From Palleronia pontilimi (lineage in GTDB: Bacteria > Pseudomonadota > Alphaproteobacteria > Rhodobacterales > Rhodobacteraceae): a stretch of 64,000 bases of DNA. How positions within the stretch are numbered: position 1 is the stretch's first letter; each line of letters opens with the position of its first letter. The stretch covers positions 124,001 to 188,000 of the forward strand of contig NZ_JAEKPD010000010.1 of assembly GCF_016412875.1 (NCBI RefSeq), written 5' to 3'. Below the pieces are notes generated by a model that saw nothing but the letters and a program-made list of their open reading frames with translations, was not told the DNA's origin and did not search any database. Positions 26,106-35,826 of this stretch are shown one piece after another. The position numbers and the translations under genes were made by a program.

Positions 26106-26848
26106 TGTCGGGTCTGAGGCTGCTTTTGCTGGCAGGCACGACCGAGGCGCGACAGCTCGCCTCGGCGCTGGGCGGGCGACAGGATTTCAGGGTGACCGCG
26201 TCGTTGGCAGGGGCCACGCGCGCGCCCCAGCCGCTGGGCGTGCCGACCCGGATCGGGGGCTTCGGCGGGCGCGAGGGCTTCGCCGAATACCTGCGTCACG
26301 AGCGGATCGGCGCGGTCCTGGACGCGACCCATCCCTTCGCGGCGTCCATCAGCCACCGGTCCTCCGAAGTCTGCGCCGAGCTGGACGTGCCCTACGCCCA
26401 GATCCTGCGACCGTCCTGGCGGCCGCTCGACGGCGACCGCTGGGAGTTCCTGAACGACGAAACCGATGCCACCCGCTTCATCGAAGCCGATGCGACGGTG
26501 TTCCTGGCCACGGGGCGTCAGACGCTGGACCGTTTCGCCCCGCTGGCCGACCGCACGATCTATGCGCGCCAGATCGATTCGGCCCCCGACTCGTTCCCCT
26601 TTCCCAACGGGGGCTGGGTGATCGGGCGACCGCCCTTTACCGTCGATGACGAAGTGAGGCTCTTCGAGCGCCTGGGCGTCGACTGGCTGGTGGTGAAGAA
26701 CGCGGGCGGCTCGGCCAGCCGCTCGAAGCTGGATGCGGCGCGTCTGCTGGGGATCCGCGTCGCCATGATCCGCAGGCCGATGCAGCCCGACGCGCTGAAG
26801 CTGGAAACCGTGGCCGCCGCGATTACATGGGCCCGCCGCCTTGCCTGA
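26105..26848 (+). CDS. cobK: Precorrin-6A reductase
   Basis: NADPH-dependent reduction of precorrin-6A (or its cobalt form). 247 residues in the CobK/CbiJ family: LLLLAGTTEARQLASALG at the N terminus, VLDATHPFAASISHRSSEVC at about 75-95, FLATGRQTLDRF and LVVKNAGGSASRSKLDAARLL. Coupled to cbiD by TGATG overlap, and overlapped by 8 bp by the following glycosylase gene. Confidence 0.94.
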   Translation: MSGLRLLLLAGTTEARQLASALGGRQDFRVTASLAGATRAPQPLGVPTRIGGFGGREGFAEYLRHERIGAVLDATHPFAASISHRSSEVCAELDVPYAQILRPSWRPLDGDRWEFLNDETDATRFIEADATVFLATGRQTLDRFAPLADRTIYARQIDSAPDSFPFPNGGWVIGRPPFTVDDEVRLFERLGVDWLVVKNAGGSASRSKLDAARLLGIRVAMIRRPMQPDALKLETVAAAITWARRLA

Positions 26849-27470
26849 GCGCGTGATCCGGGGCGCGGGATGCGTGGCGGAAGGGGCCGCGTGGCTTGCG
26901 GATGCCGAGCCGCGTTTCGCCCATGCACTGAAGGTCAGCGGACCCTGGCCCGACCGGCTGCGTCCGGGCGGCTTCCCGGCGCTGGTGCAGGCCATCGTCA
27001 GCCAGCAGGTCAGCGTCGCCTCGGCGGCGGCCATCGGGGGCCGCGTCGAAGAGGCCGGGCTGCACGATCCGGCCGTCGTGGTCTCGGCCAGCGACGAGAC
27101 GCTGAAGGCGTGCGGTCTTAGCCGTCCCAAGCAGCGCTACCTGCGCGCGCTGGCCGAAGCGGGCATCGACTTCGACGCGCTGGCCCGCGCGCCCAGCGAC
27201 GAGGTCATCGCCACGCTGGTCGCCGTGAAGGGCATCGGGGTCTGGACCGCCGAGATCTACGCGCTGTTCGCGCTGGGCCGGGCGGACGTCTTTCCGGCGG
27301 GCGACCTGGCGCTGCAGGAAGGCGCGCGAATGCTGTTCGCGCTGGATGCGCGGCCCACCGACAAGGCGTTGCGCGCGCTGGCCGAGCCGTGGTCGCCCTG
27401 GCGGGGCGTTGCGGCGCGCGGGCTCTGGGCCTACTACGCCCATGAAAAGCAACGCGAGGGGATCCGATGA
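26841..27470 (+). CDS. DNA-3-methyladenine glycosylase (AlkA-like, HhH-GPD)
   Basis: Base-excision repair glycosylase of 209 residues. The helix-hairpin-helix LVAVKGIGVWTAEIYALF at about 125-142 is followed by DVFPAGDLALQEG, whose second Asp is the catalytic residue of the AlkA family; VQAIVSQQVSVASAAA is the usual substrate-side helix. It lacks the N-terminal domain of E. coli AlkA. The start is placed at TTG 26841 (overlapping cobK); GTG 26853 is an alternative. Co-transcribed with cobK and the esterase, apparently by position only. Confidence 0.9.
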   Translation: MPERVIRGAGCVAEGAAWLADAEPRFAHALKVSGPWPDRLRPGGFPALVQAIVSQQVSVASAAAIGGRVEEAGLHDPAVVVSASDETLKACGLSRPKQRYLRALAEAGIDFDALARAPSDEVIATLVAVKGIGVWTAEIYALFALGRADVFPAGDLALQEGARMLFALDARPTDKALRALAEPWSPWRGVAARGLWAYYAHEKQREGIR

Positions 27471-28138
27471 CACGTACTCTGGACAGCAAGAGACGCGACA
27501 GCGCGTCGGGGCGGACAGGCTCGGTGATGGTGTTCCTGCACGGCTACGGCGCGGATGGCGCCGACCTGCTGGGCCTGGCCGACCCGCTGGCGCCGCACCT
27601 GCCCGATACGGTGTTTGTGGCCCCCGACGCGCCCGAGCGCTCGACCGTTAACCCCATGGGATTCCAGTGGTTTCCGATCCCCTGGCTGGATGGATCCGAT
27701 CCGGCGGCGGCCGAGTCGGCGATGGATGCGGCGGTGGCGGATCTGAACGCCTATCTCGATGATCTCATGGTGGACGAGGGGATCGAGGCCGATCAGCTTG
27801 TCTTGATGGGCTTTTCGCAGGGCACGATGATGGCGTTGCACGTGGCGCTGCGGCGCGAATATCCGGTGGCGGCGCTGGTGGGCTTCTCTGGCCGGTTGTT
27901 GCGCCCCGAAAGCCTGGAGGCCGAGTTACGGTCGAAGCCGCCGGTGTTGCTGATCCACGGCGACCAGGACGACGTGGTGCCGCCCGCGTCCCTGCCCGAG
28001 GCCGCGCAGACGCTGCAGGATGCGGGGCTCGACGTCTATGCCCATGTGATGAAGGGCACCGGTCACGGCATCGCGCCCGACGGTCTGAGCGTGGCGCTGG
28101 CCTTCGTGCGCGACCGTCTGGGCCTGGACAAGGCGTGA
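27467..28138 (+). CDS. Alpha/beta hydrolase, carboxylesterase/phospholipase type
   Basis: Cytoplasmic serine esterase of 223 residues in the acyl-protein thioesterase/phospholipase-carboxylesterase family. N-terminal VMVFLHGYGADGADLLGLA gives the oxyanion HG motif; the nucleophile elbow is GFSQGTMMAL (Ser at about 119); the acid is in HGDQDDVVPP and the His in GTGHGIAPDG. Its ATG overlaps the glycosylase stop (ATGA). The natural substrate is unknown. Confidence 0.91.
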   Translation: MTRTLDSKRRDSASGRTGSVMVFLHGYGADGADLLGLADPLAPHLPDTVFVAPDAPERSTVNPMGFQWFPIPWLDGSDPAAAESAMDAAVADLNAYLDDLMVDEGIEADQLVLMGFSQGTMMALHVALRREYPVAALVGFSGRLLRPESLEAELRSKPPVLLIHGDQDDVVPPASLPEAAQTLQDAGLDVYAHVMKGTGHGIAPDGLSVALAFVRDRLGLDKA

Positions 28139-28142
28139 GGCC

Positions 28143-29117
28143 GTGCGCACGCCGCTGAGCGACCTTTTCGGTCTGGACGCGCCGGTCGTCCTTGCGCCCA
28201 TGGCCGGGGTCGCGGGCGGTGCACTGGCCGCGGCGGTCAGCCGCGCCGGTGGTCTGGGGCTTGTCGGGGGCGGTTACGGAGATGCCGATTGGCTGGACGC
28301 GCAGATGGCGCTGGCCGACGCGCCGGTTGGCATCGGTTTCATCACCTGGGCGCTCAACGCCGACACGCTGGCGCAGTCCCTGGCCCACGGACCGCGGGCG
28401 CTGATGCTGTCCTTCGGCGACCCGATGCCCTTCGCGCCCGCGATTCGCGATGCGGGCGTCCCGCTCATCTGCCAGGTCCAGACCGTCGCCCATGCGGCGC
28501 GCGCACTCGACGCGGGCGCGGCGGCGCTGGTGGCGCAGGGCGGCGAGGCAGGCGGCCACGGCGCGTCGCGCGGCACGTTTTCGCTGGTCGCCGAGATCGT
28601 CGACCTGGCGGCGGGTCGGGTGCCGGTGGTCGCGGCGGGCGGGATCGCCGACGGGCGCGGGCTGGCGGCGGCGCTGATGCTGGGCGCGTCGGGCGCGATG
28701 CTGGGCAGCCGGTTCTGGGCCGCGCGCGAAGCCTTAGTGGCGGACGGGCTGGTGGACGCCGCGCTGTCCGCGACCGGCGACGCCACGGTGAAGGGGGCCT
28801 TGCCCGACGCGGCGCGGGGGCTCGCCTGGCCGGACGGCTACGCGATCCGTACGCTGTCGACTGCCTTCACCGACCGCTGGGACGGGCGCGCGGACCTGTT
28901 GCGCGGCGATGACGCGGCCCGCGCGGATTGGGCGCGCGCGATGGCCGACGGCGACGCGGCGCGCGCCACACCGGTCGTGGGCGAAGCGGTCGGATTGATC
29001 CATGCGCGCCTGCCTGCCGCCCGGATCATGGGGGACCTGGTGTCCCAGGCGCGCGGTTGCCTGGCCCGCGGGGCCGGACTTCTGAGCCACGAAGGTGCCG
29101 ACGCCGCGGCTTGTTAA
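28143..29117 (+). CDS. Nitronate monooxygenase family protein
   Basis: FMN-dependent TIM-barrel oxidoreductase of 324 residues related to 2-nitropropane dioxygenase. Hallmarks are VVLAPMAGVAGGALAAAVSR at the N terminus, ALVAQGGEAGGHGAS (with the His near the flavin) and VVAAGGIADGRGLAAALMLGASGAMLG for phosphate binding. Start codon is GTG, four bases after the esterase stop. Such genes are common and the physiological substrate may be propionate-3-nitronate or unrelated. Confidence 0.87.
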   Translation: MRTPLSDLFGLDAPVVLAPMAGVAGGALAAAVSRAGGLGLVGGGYGDADWLDAQMALADAPVGIGFITWALNADTLAQSLAHGPRALMLSFGDPMPFAPAIRDAGVPLICQVQTVAHAARALDAGAAALVAQGGEAGGHGASRGTFSLVAEIVDLAAGRVPVVAAGGIADGRGLAAALMLGASGAMLGSRFWAAREALVADGLVDAALSATGDATVKGALPDAARGLAWPDGYAIRTLSTAFTDRWDGRADLLRGDDAARADWARAMADGDAARATPVVGEAVGLIHARLPAARIMGDLVSQARGCLARGAGLLSHEGADAAAC

Positions 29118-29162
29118 GATCCCGCCGATGCGGAACACTGCGTCCTAGAAAGCGAGACATCC

Positions 29163-31121
29163 ATGTTCCGAACCATCCTGATCGCCAACCGGGGCGAAAT
29201 CGCCTGCCGGATCATAGATACCTGCGCGCGGCTGGGGGTGAAGACGGTCGCGGTCTATTCCGACGCGGATCGGGAAGCGCGCCATGTGGCCATGGCCGAC
29301 CGGGCGGTCCATATCGGCGGCTCGGCGCCCGCTGACAGCTACCTGCGCGGTGATGCGATCGTGGCGGCGGCGCTGGCGACGGGCGCGCAGGCGATCCACC
29401 CGGGCTACGGATTTCTGAGCGAGAACCCGGATTTCGTCGAAGCGGTCGAGGCCGCGGGCCTGGTCTTCATCGGCCCGTCGGCCGCGGCCATGCGCAAGAT
29501 GGGATTGAAGGACGCCGCAAAGGGGCTGATGGCCGAGGCGGGCGTCCCGGTCGTGCCGGGCTACCACGGGACCGACCAATCCGGCGACACGCTCGCCGCC
29601 GAGGCCGATTGCATCGGCTATCCGGTGCTCATCAAGGCCGTCGCGGGCGGCGGCGGCAAGGGGATGCGGCTGGTCGAGAGCGCCGGGGATTTCGCCGACG
29701 CCCTGGCATCGGCCCGGTCCGAGGCGCGCACTTCTTTCGGCAACGATGCCGTCCTGGTCGAGAAGTTCGTCGCCAATCCCCGCCATATCGAGATCCAGGT
29801 CTTCGGCGACGGCCATGGCGCGGTGCATCTGTTCGAACGCGACTGCTCGCTTCAGCGCCGCCACCAGAAGGTCGTCGAGGAAGCACCCGCACCGGGCATG
29901 TCCGATGCGCTGCGCGCCGAGATGGGCGCGGCCGCCGTCCGCGCGGCCACCGCAATCGGCTACGCGGGCGCAGGCACGGTCGAGTTCATCGTCGATGGCG
30001 GCAACGTGGACGGCGACGGGCGGATGAAGACCGGCGGATTCTACTTCATGGAAATGAACACGCGCCTGCAGGTCGAGCATCCGGTGACCGAGGCCGTGAC
30101 CGGCGTGGACCTGGTCGAATGGCAGCTGCGCGTGGCCGCGGGCGAGGGTTTGCCCATGGCGCAAGAGGCGCTGAGCATCACTGGTTACGCGGTCGAGGTG
30201 CGGCTTTACGCCGAAGACGTGCCCTCGGGCTTCCTGCCCGCCACCGGGCGACTCGCCGCGCTTTGCTGGCCCGATGGCCTGCGGGTCGAGACGGGCGTGC
30301 GCACAGGCGATGTCGTGTCGCCCCATTACGACCCCATGATCACCAAGCTCATCGCCCATGCCGACTGCCGCGATGGCGCGTTGCGCACGCTCGCGGGCGG
30401 GCTGGAACGGCTGGTGATCGACGGTCCGGCCACGAACAAGGCGTTTCTGCAGGCCTTGCTGGATCACGAGGGCTTTGTCGCGGGCCGGGTCGATACCGGG
30501 CTGATCGGGCGCGATCTGGACGCGCTGGTCGCGGTTGCGCCGCCGCCGGATACGGTGGTCGGCCTTGCGGCGCTGGCGGCGCTGGGTCTCGACCGGCCCG
30601 GCGACGCGCTGCAGGGGTTCGCGCTGTGGTCCAGGTGGGGTCAGGCCGTCGCAATGCGGCTGGGAGAGCGCGCGTTTACCGCGCGGGTGCAATGCGAAGG
30701 CGGCACGCAGCGGCGCATCTTGCTGGACGGCGCCGAGCTCGACGCGCAGTGGCGAGGGGGCGCCTGGTGGATCGACGGGCTGAAGATGCCGCCGGTCCAT
30801 CACCTGCCGGGCCGCGTGATCGTGCCACAGGGGCCGGGATACGCGTTCGACATCGTCGATCCGCTTGCCCGCGACGTGGCCGCCGGTCCGGGCGCGGATG
30901 TGGTGATCGCGCCGATGCCGGGGCTTGTGCAGGCCGTGCACGTGGACGTGGGCGAGCGGGTCGAGGCGGGCCGGGCGCTGGCTGTGCTCGAGGCCATGAA
31001 GATGGAGCATGTCCTGCGCGCGGGGCGTGACGGGACGGTGGCCGAGGTGCTGGTTTCGCCCGGATCGCAGGTCAGCGCGGGGGACGGGCTGATCCGCCTG
31101 GCCGACAGCGATGCGCCGTGA
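29163..31121 (+). CDS. Acyl-CoA carboxylase biotin-containing alpha subunit (MccA-like)
   Basis: 652 residues combining biotin carboxylase and biotin carrier domains. N-terminal ILIANRGEIACRII and AIHPGYGFLSENPDF, ATP-grasp AVAGGGGKGMRLVES, MEMNTRLQVEHPVTE and EDVPSGFLPATGRL; the C-terminal biotinyl domain has AMKMEH with biotinyl Lys at about 613. KMGLKDAAKGLM and VPVVPGYHG resemble methylcrotonyl-CoA carboxylase alpha (leucine breakdown) rather than propionyl-CoA carboxylase. No beta subunit is adjacent, so the partner is unproven. It needs BirA, encoded at 51946. Confidence 0.9.
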   Translation: MFRTILIANRGEIACRIIDTCARLGVKTVAVYSDADREARHVAMADRAVHIGGSAPADSYLRGDAIVAAALATGAQAIHPGYGFLSENPDFVEAVEAAGLVFIGPSAAAMRKMGLKDAAKGLMAEAGVPVVPGYHGTDQSGDTLAAEADCIGYPVLIKAVAGGGGKGMRLVESAGDFADALASARSEARTSFGNDAVLVEKFVANPRHIEIQVFGDGHGAVHLFERDCSLQRRHQKVVEEAPAPGMSDALRAEMGAAAVRAATAIGYAGAGTVEFIVDGGNVDGDGRMKTGGFYFMEMNTRLQVEHPVTEAVTGVDLVEWQLRVAAGEGLPMAQEALSITGYAVEVRLYAEDVPSGFLPATGRLAALCWPDGLRVETGVRTGDVVSPHYDPMITKLIAHADCRDGALRTLAGGLERLVIDGPATNKAFLQALLDHEGFVAGRVDTGLIGRDLDALVAVAPPPDTVVGLAALAALGLDRPGDALQGFALWSRWGQAVAMRLGERAFTARVQCEGGTQRRILLDGAELDAQWRGGAWWIDGLKMPPVHHLPGRVIVPQGPGYAFDIVDPLARDVAAGPGADVVIAPMPGLVQAVHVDVGERVEAGRALAVLEAMKMEHVLRAGRDGTVAEVLVSPGSQVSAGDGLIRLADSDAP

Positions 31122-31126
31122 TCCGG

Positions 31127-31162
31127 GGTGGGGGCGCCTTGCGCCGGGGTAAATGAAGAAGC
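31127..31162 (+). repeat. Possible degenerate third copy of the intergenic repeat
   Basis: Just after the MccA-like gene, a G-rich self-complementary stretch (GGGGGCGCC-TT-GCGCC) is followed by GGGGTAAATGAAGAAG, resembling the hairpin-plus-ATGAAG layout of the copies at 16826 and 55151. The core is not conserved, so this is tentative. Confidence 0.35.
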
Positions 31163-31310
31163 GGGGAAGGGGGTCGGATGCGTGTCAATCGTGCATCCGG
31201 CGCCGGTTTCCAGCGCGGCAAACTGCCTGTCACGGGCGCGTGCGGCGCTTTGAATGGTCGATCCGCCATCGCTCTGATATGGCCTGCCCTGAGATAGCGC
31301 AGGACATGCC

Positions 31311-31979
31311 ATGATCACTCTGCACCATTGCCATCAGACACGATCGATGCGGACGCTCTGGCTGCTGCACGAGCTCGACGTGGACTTTCAGCTGCGGGTG
31401 CGCCCTTTCGATATGTCGCTTCGCGATCCCGAATACCTGTCGATCAATCCGTCGGGCCGCGTGCCGGCCCTTCACCTGGATGGCGAGGTCATCTGGGAAT
31501 CGGGGGCCATCACCGAAGTGCTGTGCGAACGCTTCGCCGATCGGGGGCTGGGCCGCCCGCCCGGCGATATCGACCGGCCCGATTTCCTGATATGGCTGCA
31601 TTTCGCCGAAACCATCAGCCAGCACGCCGCCGCGCTTACCCAGCAGCACGTGGTGCTGTTCGACGACGCCATGCGCTCGCCGGTGGTGATGAAGCTGGAA
31701 GCGAAGCGGCTGGAGAAGTGCTATGCCGCGATCGAAGCGCGCCTGTCGACCCCGGTGGAGAACCGCGATTACCTGCTGACAAGCGGCTTCTCGGCCGCCG
31801 ATATCTCGGTCGGGCAGGCGGTGTATATGGCGCGGCACTTCGCCCGGCTGGACGGCTTCCCGGAAGTCGCGCGATGGTACGACCAGATCACCGAGCGCGA
31901 GACGTTCCAGAAGGCGCTGCCGCCCCCGGGGGCCGAACTGCTGTACCGGCAGGATTTCTACGAGGCGTGGAAGTCCTAG
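31311..31979 (+). CDS. Glutathione S-transferase family protein
   Basis: Cytosolic GST-like protein, 222 residues. N-terminal thioredoxin fold begins [21 protein letters not shown], where the Ser before MRTLW is the probable catalytic residue; [23 protein letters not shown] is the glutathione-binding segment with cis-Pro and the Glu-Ser pair. The C-terminal half is all-helical (from about 90) with [14 protein letters not shown], the conserved N-capping Asp. Sits alone between the MccA-like gene and the nuo operon; substrate unknown. Confidence 0.9.
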   Translation: MITLHHCHQTRSMRTLWLLHELDVDFQLRVRPFDMSLRDPEYLSINPSGRVPALHLDGEVIWESGAITEVLCERFADRGLGRPPGDIDRPDFLIWLHFAETISQHAAALTQQHVVLFDDAMRSPVVMKLEAKRLEKCYAAIEARLSTPVENRDYLLTSGFSAADISVGQAVYMARHFARLDGFPEVARWYDQITERETFQKALPPPGAELLYRQDFYEAWKS

Positions 31980-32130
31980 ACACGGTGCAGGGATGCCGCA
32001 CTCGCCGTCTTTGTCCGCGATCGCGGTTCGGGGGCGAGGGGGCCGTGCGTGCGCTTCCAAACCAGGTCGATGCCGGTCCTTTGGAAGCGTTCGGAAGCGC
32101 GCCTGCGCCCATCTGACCCGCCGCTTGCCG

Positions 32131-32159
32131 TTGACCCTGCGCAGGCTCGGGTCTAAGTC
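32131..32159 (+). promoter_or_regulatory. nuo: Candidate promoter of the nuo operon
   Basis: TTGACC (32131-32136), 17-bp spacer, TAAGTC (32154-32159), located 62 bp before the chosen nuoA start in the 240-bp gap after the GST gene. The -35 is good and the -10 weak; assignment is by eye. Confidence 0.35.
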
Positions 32160-32220
32160 CAATAGAACAATCGTGGACCGCCGGACGGGCGGAACCGAAG
32201 ACATGAAGGATCCCACGCGC

Positions 32221-32589
32221 ATGGATGTCATCCTCTCTCGTGAATATCTGCCGATCATGATCCTGCTGGGCTTGGCGATCGGGCTGGGCCTGATCCTGAT
32301 CCTGGCGGCCGCCATCCTGGCCGTCAGCGACCCGAACCCCGAGAAAATCAGCGCGTATGAATGCGGCTTCAACGCCTTCGACGACGCGCGGATGAAATTC
32401 GACGTGCGCTTCTACCTGGTGTCGATCCTGTTCATCATCTTCGACCTGGAGATCGCGTTCCTGTTCCCCTGGGCGGTCAGTTTCAACGTCATGACCGACG
32501 CCGCGTTCTGGTCGATGATGGTCTTCCTGACGGTGCTGACCGTCGGATTTGCATACGAATGGAAGAAAGGGGCGCTGGAATGGGAATAG
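32221..32589 (+). CDS. nuoA: NADH-quinone oxidoreductase subunit A
   Basis: Membrane subunit of complex I near the quinone site, 122 residues, three transmembrane helices ([59 protein letters not shown]). The loop [21 protein letters not shown] holds the conserved ECG motif of the ND3/NuoA loop, which moves in the active/deactive transition of mitochondrial complex I. ATG 32221 is preferred; ATG 32203 would add six residues. First gene of the 14-subunit operon; overlaps nuoB by 10 bp. Confidence 0.95.
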   Translation: MDVILSREYLPIMILLGLAIGLGLILILAAAILAVSDPNPEKISAYECGFNAFDDARMKFDVRFYLVSILFIIFDLEIAFLFPWAVSFNVMTDAAFWSMMVFLTVLTVGFAYEWKKGALEWE

Positions 32590-33113
32590 CGACCGGAGCC
32601 AACACCGCGGGCGTGGATCTTGATCACGCCACGCAGGAACTGAACAACGAACTGACGGACAAGGGATTTCTGCTGACCTCGTCCGAGGACATCATCAACT
32701 GGGCGCGCACCGGATCGCTGCACTGGATGACCTTCGGGCTGGCCTGCTGCGCGGTCGAAATGATGCACACGTCCATGCCGCGCTACGACGCCGAACGCTT
32801 CGGCATCGCCCCGCGCGCATCCCCGCGCCAGTCCGACGTGATGATCGTCGCGGGCACCCTGACCAACAAGATGGCGCCCGCGCTTCGCAAGGTCTATGAC
32901 CAGATGCCCGCGCCGCGCTACGTGATCTCGATGGGAAGCTGCGCCAATGGCGGCGGCTACTACCACTACAGCTACAGCGTCGTGCGCGGCTGCGACCGGA
33001 TCGTGCCCGTGGATATCTACGTGCCCGGCTGCCCGCCGACGGCCGAAGCGCTGCTTTATGGCATCCTGCAATTGCAGCGCAAGATCCGGCGCACCGGCAC
33101 CATCACCCGTTAA
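32580..33113 (+). CDS. nuoB: NADH-quinone oxidoreductase subunit B
   Basis: Carries iron-sulfur cluster N2, the last electron carrier before quinone. 177 residues. The four ligands are visible: the tandem Cys pair in [11 protein letters not shown], Cys in [16 protein letters not shown] and Cys in [16 protein letters not shown] 32580 lies within the last codons of nuoA (10-bp overlap). A longer frame from 32361 is a shadow of nuoA. Confidence 0.97.
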   Translation: MGIATGANTAGVDLDHATQELNNELTDKGFLLTSSEDIINWARTGSLHWMTFGLACCAVEMMHTSMPRYDAERFGIAPRASPRQSDVMIVAGTLTNKMAPALRKVYDQMPAPRYVISMGSCANGGGYYHYSYSVVRGCDRIVPVDIYVPGCPPTAEALLYGILQLQRKIRRTGTITR

Positions 33114-33125
33114 GGAGCGTCCAAC

Positions 33126-33734
33126 ATGGCTGAATCGCTGCACGAACTCGGCGAACATCTGAAGACGGCGCGCTCGGACTGTGTCCTGGGCTACGACGTG
33201 GCGTTCGGCGAGCTGACGGTGAACGTCGCGCTGTCGTCCCTTGTGTCGATGGTCGAGTTCCTGAAGACCGACCGCAACTGCCAGTTCACCACGCTGATCG
33301 ACATCACGGCCGTGGACCACCCGGCGCGCGAGGCGCGCTTCGACTTGGTGTACCACTTCCTGTCGATGTACCAGAACCACCGCATCCGCCTGAAGGCCGA
33401 GGTGCGCGAGGACGAGATGGCACCGTCGATCACCGCCGTCCATCCCAGTGCCAACTGGTTCGAGCGCGAGATCTTCGACATGTTCGGGGTGCTTTTCTCG
33501 GGTCACCCGGACCTGCGACGCCTGCTGACCGATTACGGCTTTCGCGGGCACCCCCTGCGCAAGGATTTCCCGACCACGGGGTACACCGAAGTGCGGTATG
33601 ACGAGGTCACGAAGCGCGTGATATACGAGCCCGTGTCGTTGGTGCAGGAATACCGCCAGTTCGACTTCATGAGCCCCTGGGAAGGGGCCGACTACGTGTT
33701 GCCGGGCGACGAGAAGACGAAAGCGCAGGGCTGA
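33126..33734 (+). CDS. nuoC: NADH-quinone oxidoreductase subunit C
   Basis: 30-kDa peripheral-arm subunit, 202 residues, separate from NuoD. The family signature [37 protein letters not shown] is present at about 115-155. The C terminus ends four bases before the sulfotransferase start, not before nuoD as in most operons. The TGACCC following its stop is repeated after the sulfotransferase stop. Confidence 0.97.
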   Translation: MAESLHELGEHLKTARSDCVLGYDVAFGELTVNVALSSLVSMVEFLKTDRNCQFTTLIDITAVDHPAREARFDLVYHFLSMYQNHRIRLKAEVREDEMAPSITAVHPSANWFEREIFDMFGVLFSGHPDLRRLLTDYGFRGHPLRKDFPTTGYTEVRYDEVTKRVIYEPVSLVQEYRQFDFMSPWEGADYVLPGDEKTKAQG

Positions 33735-33738
33735 CCCG

Positions 33739-34608
33739 ATGGCACCGGTTCTGATGTTCTGCGTGGGGGCGACCAAGGCGGGGACCAGCTGGCTTCACGA
33801 GCAGCTTGCGGCCCATCCGGACTGCCACCTGCGCAGCATCAAGGAATTGCATTTCTTCGACACGATGGACGAGGATCGCCGCACGAAGGAGATCGCGCAG
33901 GTCACGAGGTCGCGCGACGACCTGATCGCGCGGCGCGGCAAGGTCTCGGCGGACCGGTGGGGAAGTTTCGACACGCGCATCGCCGACCGTGATGACTGGA
34001 TCGCGACGCTGCGGGACGGCGGATCCGATGCGTATCTGGACTACCTTCGGGACGGGCAGGGCAAGGCCAAGGTGATCGGCGACGTGACGCCCGCCTACGC
34101 GCTTATGCCGGTCGAGCGGTTGGCGCAGATGGCGCGACTTCTGCCGGATACCCGCTTCGTGTACCTGCTGCGCGACCCCGTTGCCCGGCTCTGGAGCCAC
34201 GTTCGCATGATCGCCAAGCGCCGCGCGGCGCCCGATCCGGCCACGCCCGACCGGGCCGCGCGCATCCTCAAGCGGACGTTCCGCGGCGACGAGACCGAGA
34301 TCGCCATTCGCGGCGACTACGCGGGCGCGCTGCGGCGGCTCGACGCGGCGGTGGATCCCAAGCGTCTGCTGGTGATGTTCTACGAAGAGCTGTTCGGCGG
34401 CGATGGTCTGACACGGCTCTGCGCCTTCCTTGGCATCGCGCCGCGCAAGGGCGACACGGGCACCCGCGTGCACGCCGGCACACCCATGAAGATGACGGAC
34501 GAGCAGCGCGACATGGCGCGCACGTGGCTCGCTCCGCAATACGATTGTATCCGCGACCGGTTCGGGACACTTCCCGACGCTTGGTCCGCAAATATGGTGA
34601 GGGTCTGA
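33739..34608 (+). CDS. Sulfotransferase family protein inserted between nuoC and nuoD
   Basis: Probable PAPS-dependent sulfotransferase of 289 residues. The 5'-phosphosulfate loop is GATKAGTSWLHEQLAAHP at about 8-25; the 3'-phosphate motif is FVYLLRDPVARLWSHVRMI at about 140; an HFF segment (KELHFFDT) near residue 40 and GDVTPAYA are also typical. There is no signal peptide or membrane helix, so it is cytoplasmic. It begins four bases after nuoC and ends three bases before nuoD, so it is read in the nuo transcript. Base composition looks like its neighbours. No acceptor substrate can be inferred. Confidence 0.88.
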   Translation: MAPVLMFCVGATKAGTSWLHEQLAAHPDCHLRSIKELHFFDTMDEDRRTKEIAQVTRSRDDLIARRGKVSADRWGSFDTRIADRDDWIATLRDGGSDAYLDYLRDGQGKAKVIGDVTPAYALMPVERLAQMARLLPDTRFVYLLRDPVARLWSHVRMIAKRRAAPDPATPDRAARILKRTFRGDETEIAIRGDYAGALRRLDAAVDPKRLLVMFYEELFGGDGLTRLCAFLGIAPRKGDTGTRVHAGTPMKMTDEQRDMARTWLAPQYDCIRDRFGTLPDAWSANMVRV

Positions 34609-34611
34609 CCC

Positions 34612-35826
34612 ATGATGGATGGCACGAAGTTTGACGACGCCCTGACGGGCGAACAGAAGATCCGCAATTTCAACATCAACTTTGGCCCGCAACACCCTGC
34701 GGCGCATGGTGTTTTGCGTCTGGTCCTCGAGCTGGACGGCGAGATCGTGGAGCGGTGCGACCCGCATATCGGCCTTCTGCATCGCGGCACCGAAAAGCTG
34801 ATGGAAAGCCGCACCTACCTGCAAAACCTGCCCTATCTGGACCGTCTGGACTACGTGGCGCCGATGAACCAGGAGCACGCCTGGTGCCTTGCCATCGAGC
34901 GGCTGACCGGTACCGAAGTGCCGCGCCGCGCGTCGCTGATCCGAGTGCTGTATTCGGAAATCGGCCGGATCCTGAGCCACCTGCTGAACGTCACGACGCA
35001 GGCGATGGATGTGGGCGCGCTGACCCCGCCGCTGTGGGGTTTCGAGGAGCGCGAGAAGCTGATGGTGTTCTATGAGCGGGCCTGCGGCGCGCGCCTTCAC
35101 GCCGCCTATTTCCGCCCCGGCGGCGTCCACCAGGACCTGCCGCCGCAGCTGATCGAAGACATCGACGCCTGGTGCGACCCGTTCCTGAAGGTGCTGGACG
35201 ATATCGACGGTCTGCTGACCGAAAACCGCATCTTCAAGCAGCGCAATGCCGATATCGGCGTCGTGAACGAGCAGGAAATCCAGGACTGGGGCTTTTCGGG
35301 CGTGATGGTGCGCGGCTCGGGGCTAGCGTGGGATCTGCGCCGCGCGCAGTCCTATGAATGCTACGACGAATTCGATTTCCAGATCCCCATCGGCAAGAAC
35401 GGTGATTGCTACGACCGCTACCTGGTCCGAATGGCCGAGATGCGCGAATCGATCAAGATCATCCGCCAGGCCTGCGAAAAACTGCGCAACGAGCCGGGCG
35501 ACGTCATGGCGCGCGGCAAGATGGCCCCGCCCACGCGTGGCGACATGAAGACGTCGATGGAAGCGCTGATCCACCATTTCAAGCTTTACACCGAAGGCTT
35601 CCACGTCCCTGCGGGCGAGACCTATGCCTGCGTCGAGGCGCCGAAGGGCGAGTTCGGCGTGTACCTGGTGGCCGACGGCACCAACAAGCCCTACCGCGCC
35701 AAGCTGCGTGCTCCGGGCTACCTGCACCTGCAGGCGATGGACCACATGGCGAAGGGACACCAGCTGGCGGACGTTGCCGCCATCATCGGCACGCTTGACG
35801 TGGTGTTCGGAGAAATCGACCGGTGA
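34612..35826 (+). CDS. nuoD: NADH-quinone oxidoreductase subunit D
   Basis: 49-kDa subunit that forms the quinone-binding pocket with NuoB; 404 residues, full length. Opens with [28 protein letters not shown], containing the His of the quinone headgroup loop, and has [18 protein letters not shown] and [18 protein letters not shown]. Two ATGs in tandem (34612, 34615). The stop overlaps the GTG of the next small gene (GTGA). Confidence 0.97.
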   Translation: MMDGTKFDDALTGEQKIRNFNINFGPQHPAAHGVLRLVLELDGEIVERCDPHIGLLHRGTEKLMESRTYLQNLPYLDRLDYVAPMNQEHAWCLAIERLTGTEVPRRASLIRVLYSEIGRILSHLLNVTTQAMDVGALTPPLWGFEEREKLMVFYERACGARLHAAYFRPGGVHQDLPPQLIEDIDAWCDPFLKVLDDIDGLLTENRIFKQRNADIGVVNEQEIQDWGFSGVMVRGSGLAWDLRRAQSYECYDEFDFQIPIGKNGDCYDRYLVRMAEMRESIKIIRQACEKLRNEPGDVMARGKMAPPTRGDMKTSMEALIHHFKLYTEGFHVPAGETYACVEAPKGEFGVYLVADGTNKPYRAKLRAPGYLHLQAMDHMAKGHQLADVAAIIGTLDVVFGEIDR

